Part shown: positions 24,020 to 35,532 of the stretch, in pieces
Layout: each line of letters opens with the position of its first letter
Numbering within the stretch: the first letter of the stretch is position 1
Program-made: the position numbers and the translations under genes
The notes under the pieces: generated by a model
Database searches by the model: none
Told to the model about the DNA's origin: nothing
What the model saw: the letters and a program-made list of their open reading frames with translations, nothing else
Assembly: GCA_010093685.1 (NCBI GenBank)
Contig: MU006217.1
Location: 1,306,067 to 1,370,066 of the forward strand
Origin: Ophiobolus disseminans
Taxonomy: Eukaryota; Ascomycota; Dothideomycetes; Pleosporales; Phaeosphaeriaceae
DNA: 64,000 bases
Direction of reading: 5' to 3'

Positions 24020-25130
24020 GCTATGGGGGTGTCTGGCAGTGCGGCGGCAGTGCAGGCCGACTTTAAAAGTTGAGGGCCGTGAAAATAGGTCGATCAACTA
24101 TGGCGCAGCTGTTGGCTAAACGTGGTACTGTGACGGAGTTAGCAGTCGCCCGCCTAGCGGGGCCGGCCCACGCTCGCCTTGAATGAATATGCAAATAGGA
24201 CCAAGACGAGGAAGATCGGACGTCACACGACGAGAATGTGTATCCAGTAGGTAGGGTGGCGTATAGGATGCAGGCCGTGGTGTCAAGCTAGGGCGATGTG
24301 CAGAGGGTATATGGAAAAAGAGCACGCGCATGGCAGGTCCGCCGAACACAGGAAGGCAGCGGCATCAGTCATTGATCAATTGCTGTGAATTGCAGGCAGC
24401 GGCATTGGGCGGTGAGGACGGGCGCGCAGTGGATGCGGGCGGCGACGATGCTCCTGCGAGGTTCGGATGGTGCACGTCTTGTGCTCTTCCTCCAGCTGCC
24501 TCAGCGCCTTCCTTCTCACTCATCGTGACTTTGCGGCCGACCTCTGCCGTGCCCTCGCTTCCCCACCGTGACATCACCCCCGTGTCTTGGCCCTTCTTTA
24601 TTTTCGTAGACCTTCGCGTTGTGCTTCAACAAAGCCTCGACTGTCCACTTTTCTTTGACTCCGATGCAGGCGGGCCTCCCATGCACGATCCGCGCCCTGT
24701 GAATGGCTGCCCTCCCTGCAACACCTCGTCAGCGATTGCATGCCCCCACGAACAACGGCTGAGCCGCTACCCCATGAAACACATCGTGACCTGCGCAGAG
24801 TCTTCACGCATGACCAACAGTCGCTTGAGGCATGCGTGGCTGCAGTCATGTGTCCGGGAACTGGGCGACCATTTTCGTACTGCTGACTACCGACTGACAC
24901 ATACAGTGACACCAGCTACGCTTGGCACATTCTTCGGAGCGCGATCCATGAAGGACCGAATAATGTAATCGTTTTGATGCACTCAACTAAACATTATTCC
25001 GAGATGCGTCGTAAACAAAAGAAACGTCCCATCGTGGAGTTTCGTGACAAAAGAGATGGTAAAGGTGTCTGACCCGGACGGAAAACCCCAACGCCTCGCT
25101 AAAGATTCAAAACATCAAACTCTAACAATC
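24020..25130. other. trehalase promoter region
   Basis: About 1.1 kb with no supported gene. The 212-codon plus-strand frame at 24330-24968 has no motif and random-looking composition, and is not called. Confidence 0.45.
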
Positions 25131-25687
25131 TCAACTTCTCGACTTGCGCACCGCTTTGCGCAGCATCCGCGCACCTATCCAGCTGCTTTGTCGTCGACCC
25201 GACAACTCTTGGATATCCGCCTGACCGAGAGTAGCAGAGTCTGGCCGTGCATGTAGACTCTCGACGCTTGTGGCCGAAGACGATCTTGTCGTTGTCGGTC
25301 GTGACACTGGAAGTGGTTCCTGCATGGCGAGGAAGCCGGAGACGAAGCACCCTCCATATGCCTGGAGTGCACCCAGAGAGGCGGCCCGTCGCATCTCGAT
25401 GTTGCGCGTTGAATTCACTTCTCCGTCGTCTGACTCCGTGTCGTCGCTATATGCATGATAACCTTCGGAGGTGCTGGCTCCAGTTTGTTTTTCGAAAGGT
25501 TGGAGCTCGGCGTTATTGAATGACTGTGCACGACTGTCAGCTCCGAGAACATTCGAGTGATGGTAATGCGATAACGTACCTTAAGATTGAAAGCACTGTG
25601 CATGCGCAAGTTCTCTTTTGTCAACAGCGGCTGTGTGGATCGCGGGCTTTTGGGCACCTCGGTCCCGTATTGGAGCTTGATTGGCAT
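25131..25687 (-). CDS. small orphan protein, Ser-rich, acidic patch
   Basis: Two exons, 25687-25580 and 25523-25131, joined by a 56-base intron with strong GT-AG ends, giving 166 residues. The N-terminus is MPIKLQYGTEVPKSP; the middle holds an acidic stretch (YSDDTESDDGE), then a less polar segment (ALQAYGGCFVSGFLAM) and a Ser/Thr-rich basic C-terminus (RMLRKAVRKSRS). No signal peptide or clear domain. The join of two coding-like frames at good splice sites is the main support. I do not recognise the family and give no function. Confidence 0.6.
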
Positions 25688-28370
25688 GGCTGATGTTCTT
25701 CGACGATGGGTTCGAGATGACGACTGAGGTAAGGGCCGATGTGACTTGGAGTTACAGTTCAGAAAGGAATGTCTGGCTTTGAGGCTTTAATGAACGACTG
25801 TGGATATGCAGCACCTCTTCAGAGGAGGCAGAGGACTTATATGCAAGCCACGGAGAAGTAAATATGAACACCTGCGAACGGTTCACTCGCACTAGGATCT
25901 CCATCATTGCGCCGCCCGCAGCCGAACTCTCCAGGATCTCCTTCGCAATAGAGTCCGCAACCGTGGTACAGGCCCTGTCTTCCTGCCATTCCTGGTTCTG
26001 CACACTAAGCCGGATCGTCGTTGCGGGCAAGTGTGGTCCCCATCGACGCAGGGGTTCCCGCCTAGGGCCCGGGCTTTGAGGCTTTACGATGGCTTATTAT
26101 CCCCACTTAAACTTTATGACAGCTGGATCTTGACCATTTACGGCAGCAGTCATCCTTGTCGAGCAGGTGAGCAGAGTTCCAGCTCAAGCCGACTGGCTTT
26201 TCTTTTCGCAACGTGGCGGCGCATGCTGCACAAACGCAGGTTCTCCTCGTCGGACGCCTCAGCCGGATCGTCACGTCAAATGTCTTTGACAACTGCGTTG
26301 CACCTATAGTGGGACCCAAAGAACACCTTTAGCTGCATGGGAGACTAGAGCATTACAGACTTCAACGAGACAGCTAACGTCTTGCAGGATGGATTCATGA
26401 TAGTATTCTCCTGAGCCACAGACCGCCGATGCCAGGACCACCTGGGCACTAATGCGGATACCCAGTTACCGTCAGACTAATGCTCGCCGTCCATCAATGA
26501 TAGATCTGTGCCAGCCAAGGCGGGCAGTTGCGATCGCCAAACCCTGCAGTATTGGTCATTTGACAGCGGCAAGCATATTTCGCACAGCTCAGCGCAAGGC
26601 GAAACTCGAATGCCAAGCTCCACGTTCGCGTTCCTGACAGGGATCTTGCCGTCCGCAAGAACACTCTCGCAGGGCCGTGCCAGGGCAATCATTGAGAAGC
26701 TGCAGGTACAGTGGTCTATTTTAGTGCGCGTCACTTCTTTCTTTCACTCCAGCATTGAATTAATATTCACTCTAGTCTCTAATCCGCATCACATGCACAA
26801 CGCAGTGAATTGATTCGCAGGTTCACCATGCACGCGTCATTTGAACCATCAACACCGCAAGAGCGTACCAAACTTGCGCCTCACGTCCGGCGAGCACGAC
26901 GGACTTCAGCCCGCCCCAGCTTGCGACCCCTGCTGATTGCCGTCTTTGGGTCGGCTAGCGCGAGGGAGCTTAATGCGGCACTCCAGGAACCAATGCTGCG
27001 GGCTCTAATGCCATCTAGGCCCATCAGATCTTGATCGATAGAGCGTCGATGTGAGGGGTTTTCTTATCTAGGCACCCCTCAACGAACCAGAAAATGATAG
27101 CAAAGTCGATATTCTGGTTCAAGCAGCCAATAGCTGCGAGTCCTGACAGGCTTTTATTCCGCATTGAGATGAAAATGATGGTATACTTGCATTCACGCAC
27201 AGGAAACCACACCCCATCCAGCCAGCGAAGCATCTCCATACTCCACATTGGACCAAATGGACCTGTCACAACGCTTCCCATCTCCCCTACGCCGTCAAAA
27301 CCTGCCATAACGCACCCAAACATCACAATATCAAGCATCCCTGCTCCAACGCAGTCCGCGATCTGTCCCGCATAGCTTGCATACCTAGCACGCTATTCCT
27401 CATCCTGCACCCCTCACATCCCAAATGCGATCTCAAATCGCAGAATAAGCGTGCTACCTCGGCCCCGTTCCGATTGCTCGCACGCACGCGCACCTCGGCT
27501 GGGCCAATATCGCAGCATCGACAGCCCCCGTATCGTCCCGCTAAGGCCTGCGCCGCAGGAGCTGCATCCCCGCACATAGGGATCGCGGACAGGATGGGTG
27601 CCGGATCGGATGGGGATCGTGGACGTCACGAGCAGGGCAAGATGTCATGGTCTAGGCGCGTGCAGATGACTGAGGGAATGAATGCAAATGATGACTTTGG
27701 AGGGGGAAAGGGATAGGGGTGGAAGGTAGGTTATGTGTGGTGATGCGGTCATCGGATTGCGTCGCAGGACTTGGAGGGCAGCTGTGTGCTTGGAGTGGTG
27801 ATCTTGGTCGGGTGTGAGTTGCTGCAGTGTGTCGCCAAGAAAGGCAATAAAAGCACGCCAAATATCCCCATCCTCACCCAGCAACCTGTTCAACTGCTTC
27901 CAAACTTCCTTTCTCGGAGTTACGCATCTCCAAAACGCAGTCGCAATTCTGAGCGGTGATTTCATGCCATCTTGTGGCGTGGCTGAAAGGTTGCTGGGTA
28001 AAGTGTTGGGTCGCCGAGGTGCTGGGATGCGTGGCATGGGTGTATTGCGGAGCCGCATGGGCATGTTGACTGGGGTTGACGAGGTGTCGCTTCATGTTTT
28101 GATCCTTGTCGGTGAGTTTCGTTTAAGGGGTTTGATGCTTGAGGGTGAGTTTCGTCTGTTATTTTTATTTTTGGAGAGCGGAGTAACCTTGCAAGGCACC
28201 AGCTAGGCTTTTTACTGGGTCTACGTGGCAGGTAGTTCATGGACTTGTGGTACAGTAATAGAGGAGAGAGTTTAGATGCGTAGTACTGCGGATGTAGCGA
28301 GATTTGCGGCTGTGTGTCTACTCTTAAGGTTCTTTGGACGTATGGTGCAAAATAATGTGAAGGTACCTAG
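25688..28370. other. gene-poor region with doubtful small frames
   Basis: No gene is firmly supported. The most coding-like segments are minus-strand: 26030-25752 (open frame without ATG near its start, ending KPQSQTFLSEL) and 28095-27645, where an ATG at 28095 in good context (MKRHLVNPSQHAHAAP) and a second overlapping frame (AFWRCVTPRKEVWKQL) might be two exons of one gene. A 15-base direct repeat, ggctttgaggcttta, occurs at 25775 and 26072. Confidence 0.3.
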
Positions 28371-28518
28371 TTCTCGGTGAGTCGCGAAAGCCGGAAATAA
28401 GATACACTATTCTGTATAAGTTATCTACAAAAATGTTTTAGAATTAGAAACCTTTTTATATACGTAGATGTGTTCGTCAAGCTCAGCTTTTATTCTGACT
28501 TTCACCACTTACCAAGAG
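28371..28518 (-). mobile_element. 148-bp MITE-like element, copy 1
   Basis: Non-coding, AT-rich core between inverted termini: the left end TTCTCGGTGAGTCGCGAAAG and the reverse complement of the right end CTCTTGGTAAGTGGTGAAAG pair imperfectly. Same length (148) and same internal landmarks, in reverse orientation, as the element at 44681-44828. Flanked by CCTAG and CCTAC, compatible with a worn 5-base target duplication. A sub-terminal ATACA/TGTAT hairpin is shared. No transposase, so it would be non-autonomous. Confidence 0.7.
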
Positions 28519-29329
28519 CCTACCTAGGTAGGTGGGTATACACGTTGCTGCATTGGTTCACCTATTGCTGACTAAGGCGATGGTGGCCCAATGGGCTCGC
28601 TTCTGTTCCTGCGTCAGAGCCGCGTCTTTTGCGTCACTGTCACTCGTCATTGACACCGCAACCCCACGCGCAATGTACCTTCTCCCAATCAGTATTCGGC
28701 CGTTTGCAGTCACCGTTCTGAGTGCCGCCAGTCAATGGAAGATGAAGCGAACATTCGACGCGTCTGGCAGGTACGCCGAAAGGACACCGGACCTGCAGCC
28801 AGCCTTGACCCATATCTAAGGCTGCGATGCTTTCCGGTGAAAATCCGAACCCGGTCCATGAGGCTACCAATGCTCGATTGAGATGTTCCTCCAGCTACGG
28901 CCACCGATCATGTTGGAGGGAAGAGCCAAAAGCGACATGCGTCAAGCAACATCACCAGGGATCGACGTGTACGTGTGCTCTTTCATAGAGAGGGATACTC
29001 ATTAGACGTAATTCATTTCCAGTAAGACTTCCTGGCCTACAAAGATTCCGCGCCACAATACCGAAATCGATACAAGTACAACCCGTTGTGCGGGTACGCA
29101 AGGGAATACCGGCAACGGATAATATGTCGCAATGTCTAGCGGTGTACTGAGACAAAGCGTTTTCAGAGATGCTGACTCGATCACAAGCAGGTGTGCCGCC
29201 AAAAGAAGATGTCGAGCGGGGGAGGTGAACGTATTAACAATGATACACAACGGGATATAATGCAGACACCGAAAACTCCGCCAGTGCGCTTAGCAGTAAA
29301 GCATCGAGTATGGAAAGAGATCGTAAGGG
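28519..29329. other. intergenic
   Basis: A cctacctaggtagg palindrome sits beside the MITE end. No gene supported; short overlapping frames only. Confidence 0.4.
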
Positions 29330-29726
29330 TCATTGGCTTCGTCGTATGCGTTGGTTGATCGGAATTGGTGCGTTTACGAAGACGCTCGATTCGTTGGCTA
29401 TACGAGACTGCTTCTCTTCGTACTCGCGGGACGATTCCTTCAAGTCGTCGATTTGAGCCTGCGGTGATGAGCAAGCAATTGCGAGACTTGTAAGCGGCCA
29501 AGTTACCTTAGTAAGAGGTGGTCCGACAGTACTAATGAGGAATCCGTCCCGACCCTGTTTCTGCTCAGCTCCCGATATTCTCAAAACCACTGTAGATGGA
29601 AAGTCTTACCTGGAACGTATACGGCCTCACGATGGCATCCGGCCCGCAGTGGTACCGGATCTCATTCTGGATCACGGCTCTTGAAATTCCAAAACCGGGA
29701 ACAAAGTACGAGTTCGGGGCAGCCAT
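29330..29726 (-). CDS. small conserved-looking protein, 99 residues, three exons
   Basis: Exons 29726-29610, 29560-29507 and 29458-29330 with introns of 49 and 48 bases, all GT-AG and phase 0, giving 99 residues. The protein starts MAAPNSYFVPGFGISR, continues with IRYHCGPDAIVRPYTFQ, then GRDGFLIST with GPPLTK, and ends in a charged helix (IDDLKESSREYEEKQ). From memory, ascomycete proteins of the same size with a GREGYLI-type core exist, without assigned function. No signal peptide or membrane segment. Three very short exons that all join in frame make chance unlikely. Confidence 0.72.
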
Positions 29727-32700
29727 GTTGAATAAAGGACTTATTATGAGGGGATGCGATAGACGAAGGATGATCAAGGCCAAGTGTGGAAAGAGTTCAT
29801 GCGCTGGATGATCGATGATGAGCTTGGGCGCGCGGGATCTTATATCTCTCCCTTTGTCAGTTTGGTGAAGTAGAGGCTTTTCCAAATCACATCCATCACA
29901 CCGGCAACTAACGATGGCAGGAGCATCAAAGCAGCGTCGTTGCGGAGACCCCTGTTGGGTCTGCGTGCATTGATGCCGCCTCGCTCGCCTCATTCTCGCC
30001 CTATCGGCCCAACCACCATCATTGGGCACCGAGTAAGACCGCCGCGCCACGCCGCCCAAAACGTCCCAACTTTACCTGTACATTAATTAGAATAGCCGAC
30101 ACAATTTCCGCATCGGTATAGTGTTGGTGTAGAAATTGTGCGCTTCGTCGTGAACAGCACATCTGCCACGTTGGCCTTTCTGAGGCCATCATCAAGGACC
30201 AGGACCTTAAGACGATCTCTTCGCCACTCTGGACTGAGGAGCGACAATCTTTTACCCTTCTTTCATCCTTCCGGAACTCCCGTCAGGCTCCAACGTTGTT
30301 CGCTGAGGCAGAACGTTACGCGCTGACCATACCTGGACTACCCATGTTGTCGTCGTCGATCTTCACCTAAAACTCTAAATACAAGGATCGCCTATATCAT
30401 ACTGGTATACTTGTGACGGTCTCCCGAACCAGAACTGACAGGATGCCGGCTTTTTCTTATCCGCTACGATGGGTTCACCGCCCTTTAGCGCCCCCGATGC
30501 CGAGTGTTACCAAGGATTGAAGCTCGCAAGGAACATCCCTTCCAACGATGACGAAGACCCGGCGACTGGGCATCGTTGCATTCTCTTCTCAGACAACGCA
30601 CACATTCAGTGTCATGTTGATACTGTGTTTGAGAATGCTTACACAATTTAATTTACCTGGTACGAGGCATTGATGGGGCTTCAGGAGAGGCATCCTCCGA
30701 CGTCTTCCTGGCTGGAAGTCGGTCTCACGATCTTGAAAGCTGCTTGAGAGTTTCCTGATAGCTTTGATATCTGGCCCTGGATAGAATAGTCACCCTGAAT
30801 GTGTTGGGGCGGACATTGACTTTTATACATGTTTGAGTCTATCAACCCTCTGTTGTTGAGGCTTTCTGGTCGAACTCGCTCGCCTTGTGATAATCACAAA
30901 CTTGCCTTACACGGCTTTACCAACTTTCTCAGTCGCCACTCGACACGGCAATTCAATCACGCTACCACGGTGACCAGACATGGTGTGATTCGACTCCTCC
31001 ACTCAGTGGCCGAACCGGAAGTACACGTCTGTTTCAAAGGCTACGCGCTCACGAACGTGTGATCAGTGCCCAAGATCCGGGCTCTGCGCGCTCGGCGCGT
31101 ACTGCCCGACATATCCTAAACCTACCCCGCACAACCCATGGATATGCAGTCCAAATGGGCTCACGCACGTCGAGAATGTGGATTGTGGTCCTCGGAGGTG
31201 GAACTTGAAGGCCATGCCATCACAGACATGTGCTATCAGCGTTGTATTCGGGCACAACGCATATGATGGCATCATTGCAGCGCATCGAGACCCGCCTCAT
31301 AGCTACCCTGGTACACCGGATGCCACAACACACTGCAGTCGAAGGACTTGCATTCTTTTCCTCACTCCACACCGCAAACCGAAGCAGCACGAACAAGGTT
31401 CACGCACGAACCACCAACACCACAATGGCTTGCCTCGCATTGTTGGCCACCAGGCCATGAGATTTCCCCTTTCGGTTCACTGATGAGCCAAATCGCAATC
31501 TGCATTACGGCACGATCGTCTGACACGTAGCTCCAAGACCTCCACTCTGAGATATCCGAGACCAAGAAAGCACCAGCAATATCTACGTCATCATGCCTTT
31601 CCATGTACCTACGGTGTCTGCACTTACGCGTGTCGGGCTGGAAGTAGCTTCTGTGGGATACCCAGCGTCACAAATTACCAATCATGGTTCGAATCAGGCG
31701 CCTCTCGGTCCGTCCCTTCGACAACTTGGCCGCGAACGCGAAAGCGATTGTTATCGGGCATTTGGCCTCACTCACTCAACGTCCTTCTTCCAGGACCTTG
31801 TGATACCGAGCACTCAGGTGTTCTATTTACAACCAACTTATAGAGTCCGATCTCTAGGGCCAAATAATGCACAAGACTGAAGAGCCGCGCTTTGCGGTCA
31901 GGATGACTATCTGTGGACCGCGATTACTGTCCTCTACCGCCGAGGGTTCGGGTGTGGGAGACCAGCATTGCGGCGTCTTCGCCTTCGCAAGACTTGCCTA
32001 TGAGCTGCAAGTAAGTTCACGGGGGCATATGTGGAGATCAATGTTGCTCTTGGTACTGCGTGCTGGCACAAGGCTAAAGATTGAGGTTGTAACGAGTTGC
32101 TTTCTGATTGATTGCCTCGTGTCGCCTGGCGGTCCCGGTACGTTACGAAATATCAGCTCGTTTAATCGTCCCAGCCTACCAACCGTGTCTCCCGAAAGCA
32201 GCTCACCGGCAGAGCAACGAGGGCACGATGCATGCGGATACCCATCTCGGCTCAAGAAGGCCTACCTGATCATACCACCACGTCTACCCTGGACATCTGC
32301 GCCGGTCATGCAGAAGGATTCATCGATTGGACTGGAATCAGGTCTACACCTTCAGGAGCGCATACCTCCATACCCACGGATACCTCCCCCGATACGGCCA
32401 ATTTCTTTAGTGCTTGCAGTGTGCCTCACTATCCCACGCATAAGCAATACTTATTTCAACTTCGATGAGGTTTATATTTGGGAAGCACGGACGTACTGTT
32501 GTTCCGCGATAGCACACAACACCTTAGGGTTTAGATCTAGGGCGCCAGTGATCCTACAGCTCCCAAAGTTCGTCGCCCCCAAGCTTTTACGAGCTTGGCT
32601 ATACATGGCATCGATACATTTGAAATCGCAATCTCTAATTGCACTTAGGGTGTGGCCAACAAAAGCCCATCAACTAAGCTGAACATTCCAAATACAACTA

Positions 32701-33543
32701 TCAACGATCTTTCCAGCCAAGACAGAGTCTGTTTAAATTCACACGCTCCACGGATAATTTTAAAGTGAGGCTGCAGACCCGCTGTTCCGTGTATGCGCCT
32801 GTGCCGATCGGAGCTACAACTGTGAACACCACCATCTCCGATTCCGAACCGGCATCGCTTAACGGAGCGGGGTACATGATACTGCAAGTCATGGGTAGTG
32901 TATCTGTATACAATGCGGATAGACGAAGGATGAAGTAGGGCGGCCAATCGTGACGGGCGCGATGAGAAAAATGAAGGGATGTTCCAAAGCTTTTACGATC
33001 ACCAGGTCTGGGCTGTACGGTATGGTTCGATTTGGATGTCGGAACTTGGGTTCTAGATAGCCTTGTTTTGGAGACGGCGCTGTGGAATGGATGAGGTTGT
33101 TGCAGCGCTCTAACATGGACAAGTTTTTGGGAGGCGCGTCGCGGTTACACGACGCAACACTCTGGTCCTCTCTTCGTAGACCTCCGTTACCCGGTGGTTC
33201 CCCGTTTGGCTCGTTGCGTCGCCGGACTACGCTACAAGGCACGTTCGTCTTGATACTGGCGAAATAAGCCACTGGCACTGGACGTACACGTGTCGAACTG
33301 GCCAAATGCAGGGCCAGAGCCTCCTGACGTCGTCATTTGAGGAGAATAAACGGAGATGGAAACGATGATACCGGCTAATTCACGTTTGTGAACGGGATGT
33401 GTGCTTAGAAGAAAATCACAGTAAGTATGCTCTCTGTTACAGTACCAGTGTGCCAACCTCAATACATCAACGCCCAACTAACCCAAAATTCTACATGAAA
33501 CATCCGCACCACCATTCCCCAACTCTAACAACACCAGTACACC
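29727..33543. other. gene-poor stretch
   Basis: 3.8 kb where I support no gene. The longest frame, 271 codons at 31867-32682 plus, has no motif, no favourable start context and overlaps other frames of equal quality; it may be part of a decayed gene. No terminal repeats or low-complexity tracts of note. Confidence 0.4.
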
Positions 33544-35532
33544 TCACTTATCCACCAAATACGTCGTATTGAACAGTCTGTCCCCCGTATCCGTCACACC
33601 ACTCCCCTTAAACGCATTATCCGACTTCCTCAACGCAACAAGCGTGAAGTTTGCATCGATATCTAACTGCTCCCCCAACGCAGTGTCAATTACAGCATTC
33701 GCTTGTACGACGCCCGCCATAACAACGACGCGCACATCTGGATACTTCGCCCGCAACGGCGTCATAAACTCCATGATGGACTTTCCGCTATTGATGACTG
33801 AGTCCACTAGGATGATTGTCTGTTTGCCGTCCAATAGGCCCTTTTTGATATCCGAATAGGCACGCGCGTGCGCGAAGGAAGCTAGTTTCAGAGCTTTGCT
33901 GACGCCGAAGGCCATGGGTTCGCCGCCGCGCATTAAGGGGACGATCAGTGTGGAGGCTTCGTTGAGGTATCGATAGCCGTCTGTGTTTCCACCCTGGACG
34001 TGTGGGATCGCGTATTCCTCTACGTCCAGTACGGCGCTGACATACTCTGTTGCGAGGTAGAAGCCCATACGCTCGTGGGCCTTGCGGAGATCGTGGCTTG
34101 CCACTTTGCTGTCGCGCGTGGGCGTTTGGAGGAGTTTGCGTGCGTTTTTCGGCGTGGCGTGGATGAAGGAGCGGCGGAGCAGGAATTTGATGGCGTCGTC
34201 GTCGAGATCGAGACGTGCGAGGTTGGCACGGGGCTCTGCGGTTGCTGGGAGGATGACCTGGTGCGCAGACAAACCTTTCACGGTGGCTGTTGCGAGTGCT
34301 TCGTCCATCGACTTACTCCTGGACGCCTTGTCGCCCACGACTACGAAGGCTTGGTTGGCTTTGGCGAGCATGTCGATGTCGAGCGGGCTGTCTCCAAAAG
34401 CAAGAACGCGGAGCTTCTTGTCATGGAGCTTATCAACGATATGGCCCTTGACCTCGCCAGTGACCACATAGCCATCCGCAAGCCGTCCTCCGCCAATAAC
34501 GCTGACGTGCGACAGATTGTTGCGCTTCAAGACGCTTTCCCACACCCGGCGAAGACCACATGTCACGACGACAGCGCGTGTATGCGTTTCTTTTGCGACG
34601 CGATCGAGCAGTGCGATCATCTCAGGATACATCTCGACTTCGTCCGCCACGTCGTCACACACTACATCGAAAATCGACGCCTTTTCCTCGTAGAGCAGGG
34701 TCGCCTGGCGGAACGATGCATATGAGTAGCCTTGGCCAGTGAACAACTCCTTCAGGGGATCAGGGTTTGTCTCATTAGCTTTCAACACCTTCCAGAACAT
34801 CGAACCCGTATCACAAGGTGCCAGCGTTTTGTCTCCGTCGAGCAGCAACACTTTCTCCAGGCCGTCCTGGTTATGCAGAGCTGTCTCCAACGCTGCATCG
34901 ATGGCTGAGATGTTTGCTGCTTCGGTGTGCTGGCGGAAGTCCTTGAGCATATTCTTGAGCCGGAGTAAGATGATGTTGTCGTCTGACCCAGTGTGCACGT
35001 CGATGGATGTGTAGAGCACTTTGTTCTCGCGACATGCCCTACGCAAACTCGTTCGTTCAGCGTTCTGCCACTCCGTCAGGTCTGCAACAGAAAGGTCAGG
35101 GCGGGTTCTCGATGTATCATCTTTTCCGCGCTTTGCTACCAGGCCAGGCTCAACATTGAGATAAACGATGTGAGTGTAAATTTTCCAGTCCTTTTCGGTG
35201 CTGACTACTCGCGCCTTTTCTTCCTTTTCGGGGTTCCAGAAGAGATGGTGGCCAGTGATCACGGCGGTTTCTTGACGGTCTTGACAGCCCTTTGAGACTT
35301 TGTTCAGCGCGGCTGCGATGTACACTTTCTGGTCGGCTTCGATTAGTTGCTTGAATGTTTCAAGGCCACCTGGAGTGACGCTAGCGATGAGTTCAGAACC
35401 GTCGTGGAAGGTAAAGTGTTGCTCTTTGAGAGCATCATCTTTGTTCAGCTCCTTGAGGAGATAGGACTTGCCGCATCCAGAGATGCCGTAAAGGCCAATG
35501 ATGGTCGGTTTATTGGTTGCAGGAGCCGTCAT
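33544..35532 (-). CDS. three-domain fusion: P-loop kinase, HAD phosphatase, phosphoribosyltransferase
   Basis: Single exon, 662 residues. Residues about 10-190 are a P-loop kinase-like domain with Walker A GISGCGKS. Residues about 225-425 are a HAD-type hydrolase of the phosphoserine-phosphatase kind: LLLDGDKTL (DxDxT nucleophile motif), TCGLRRVWE and the GDSPLDIDML motif. Residues about 440-662 resemble a uracil-type phosphoribosyltransferase, with LIVPLMRGGEPMAFGVSKAL and the PRPP-binding loop LVDSVINSGKS. Such fusions are found in filamentous fungi without a firm function; the combination suggests nucleobase or nucleotide salvage with phosphate removal, which is inference. All three active-site motifs look intact. 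No targeting signal, so probably cytosolic. Confidence 0.9.
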   Translation of the reverse strand: MTAPATNKPTIIGLYGISGCGKSYLLKELNKDDALKEQHFTFHDGSELIASVTPGGLETFKQLIEADQKVYIAAALNKVSKGCQDRQETAVITGHHLFWNPEKEEKARVVSTEKDWKIYTHIVYLNVEPGLVAKRGKDDTSRTRPDLSVADLTEWQNAERTSLRRACRENKVLYTSIDVHTGSDDNIILLRLKNMLKDFRQHTEAANISAIDAALETALHNQDGLEKVLLLDGDKTLAPCDTGSMFWKVLKANETNPDPLKELFTGQGYSYASFRQATLLYEEKASIFDVVCDDVADEVEMYPEMIALLDRVAKETHTRAVVVTCGLRRVWESVLKRNNLSHVSVIGGGRLADGYVVTGEVKGHIVDKLHDKKLRVLAFGDSPLDIDMLAKANQAFVVVGDKASRSKSMDEALATATVKGLSAHQVILPATAEPRANLARLDLDDDAIKFLLRRSFIHATPKNARKLLQTPTRDSKVASHDLRKAHERMGFYLATEYVSAVLDVEEYAIPHVQGGNTDGYRYLNEASTLIVPLMRGGEPMAFGVSKALKLASFAHARAYSDIKKGLLDGKQTIILVDSVINSGKSIMEFMTPLRAKYPDVRVVVMAGVVQANAVIDTALGEQLDIDANFTLVALRKSDNAFKGSGVTDTGDRLFNTTYLVDK

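Noticed and set aside
24330..24968. 212-codon plus-strand frame in the trehalase promoter region
   Set aside because: Random-looking composition and no recognisable segment.
31680..31700. ggttcgaatca as a tRNA T arm
   Set aside because: The flanking bases do not form a five-pair T stem or an acceptor stem.
31867..32682. 271-codon plus-strand frame
   Set aside because: Length alone; no motif, signal or splice support, and overlapping frames look equally good.
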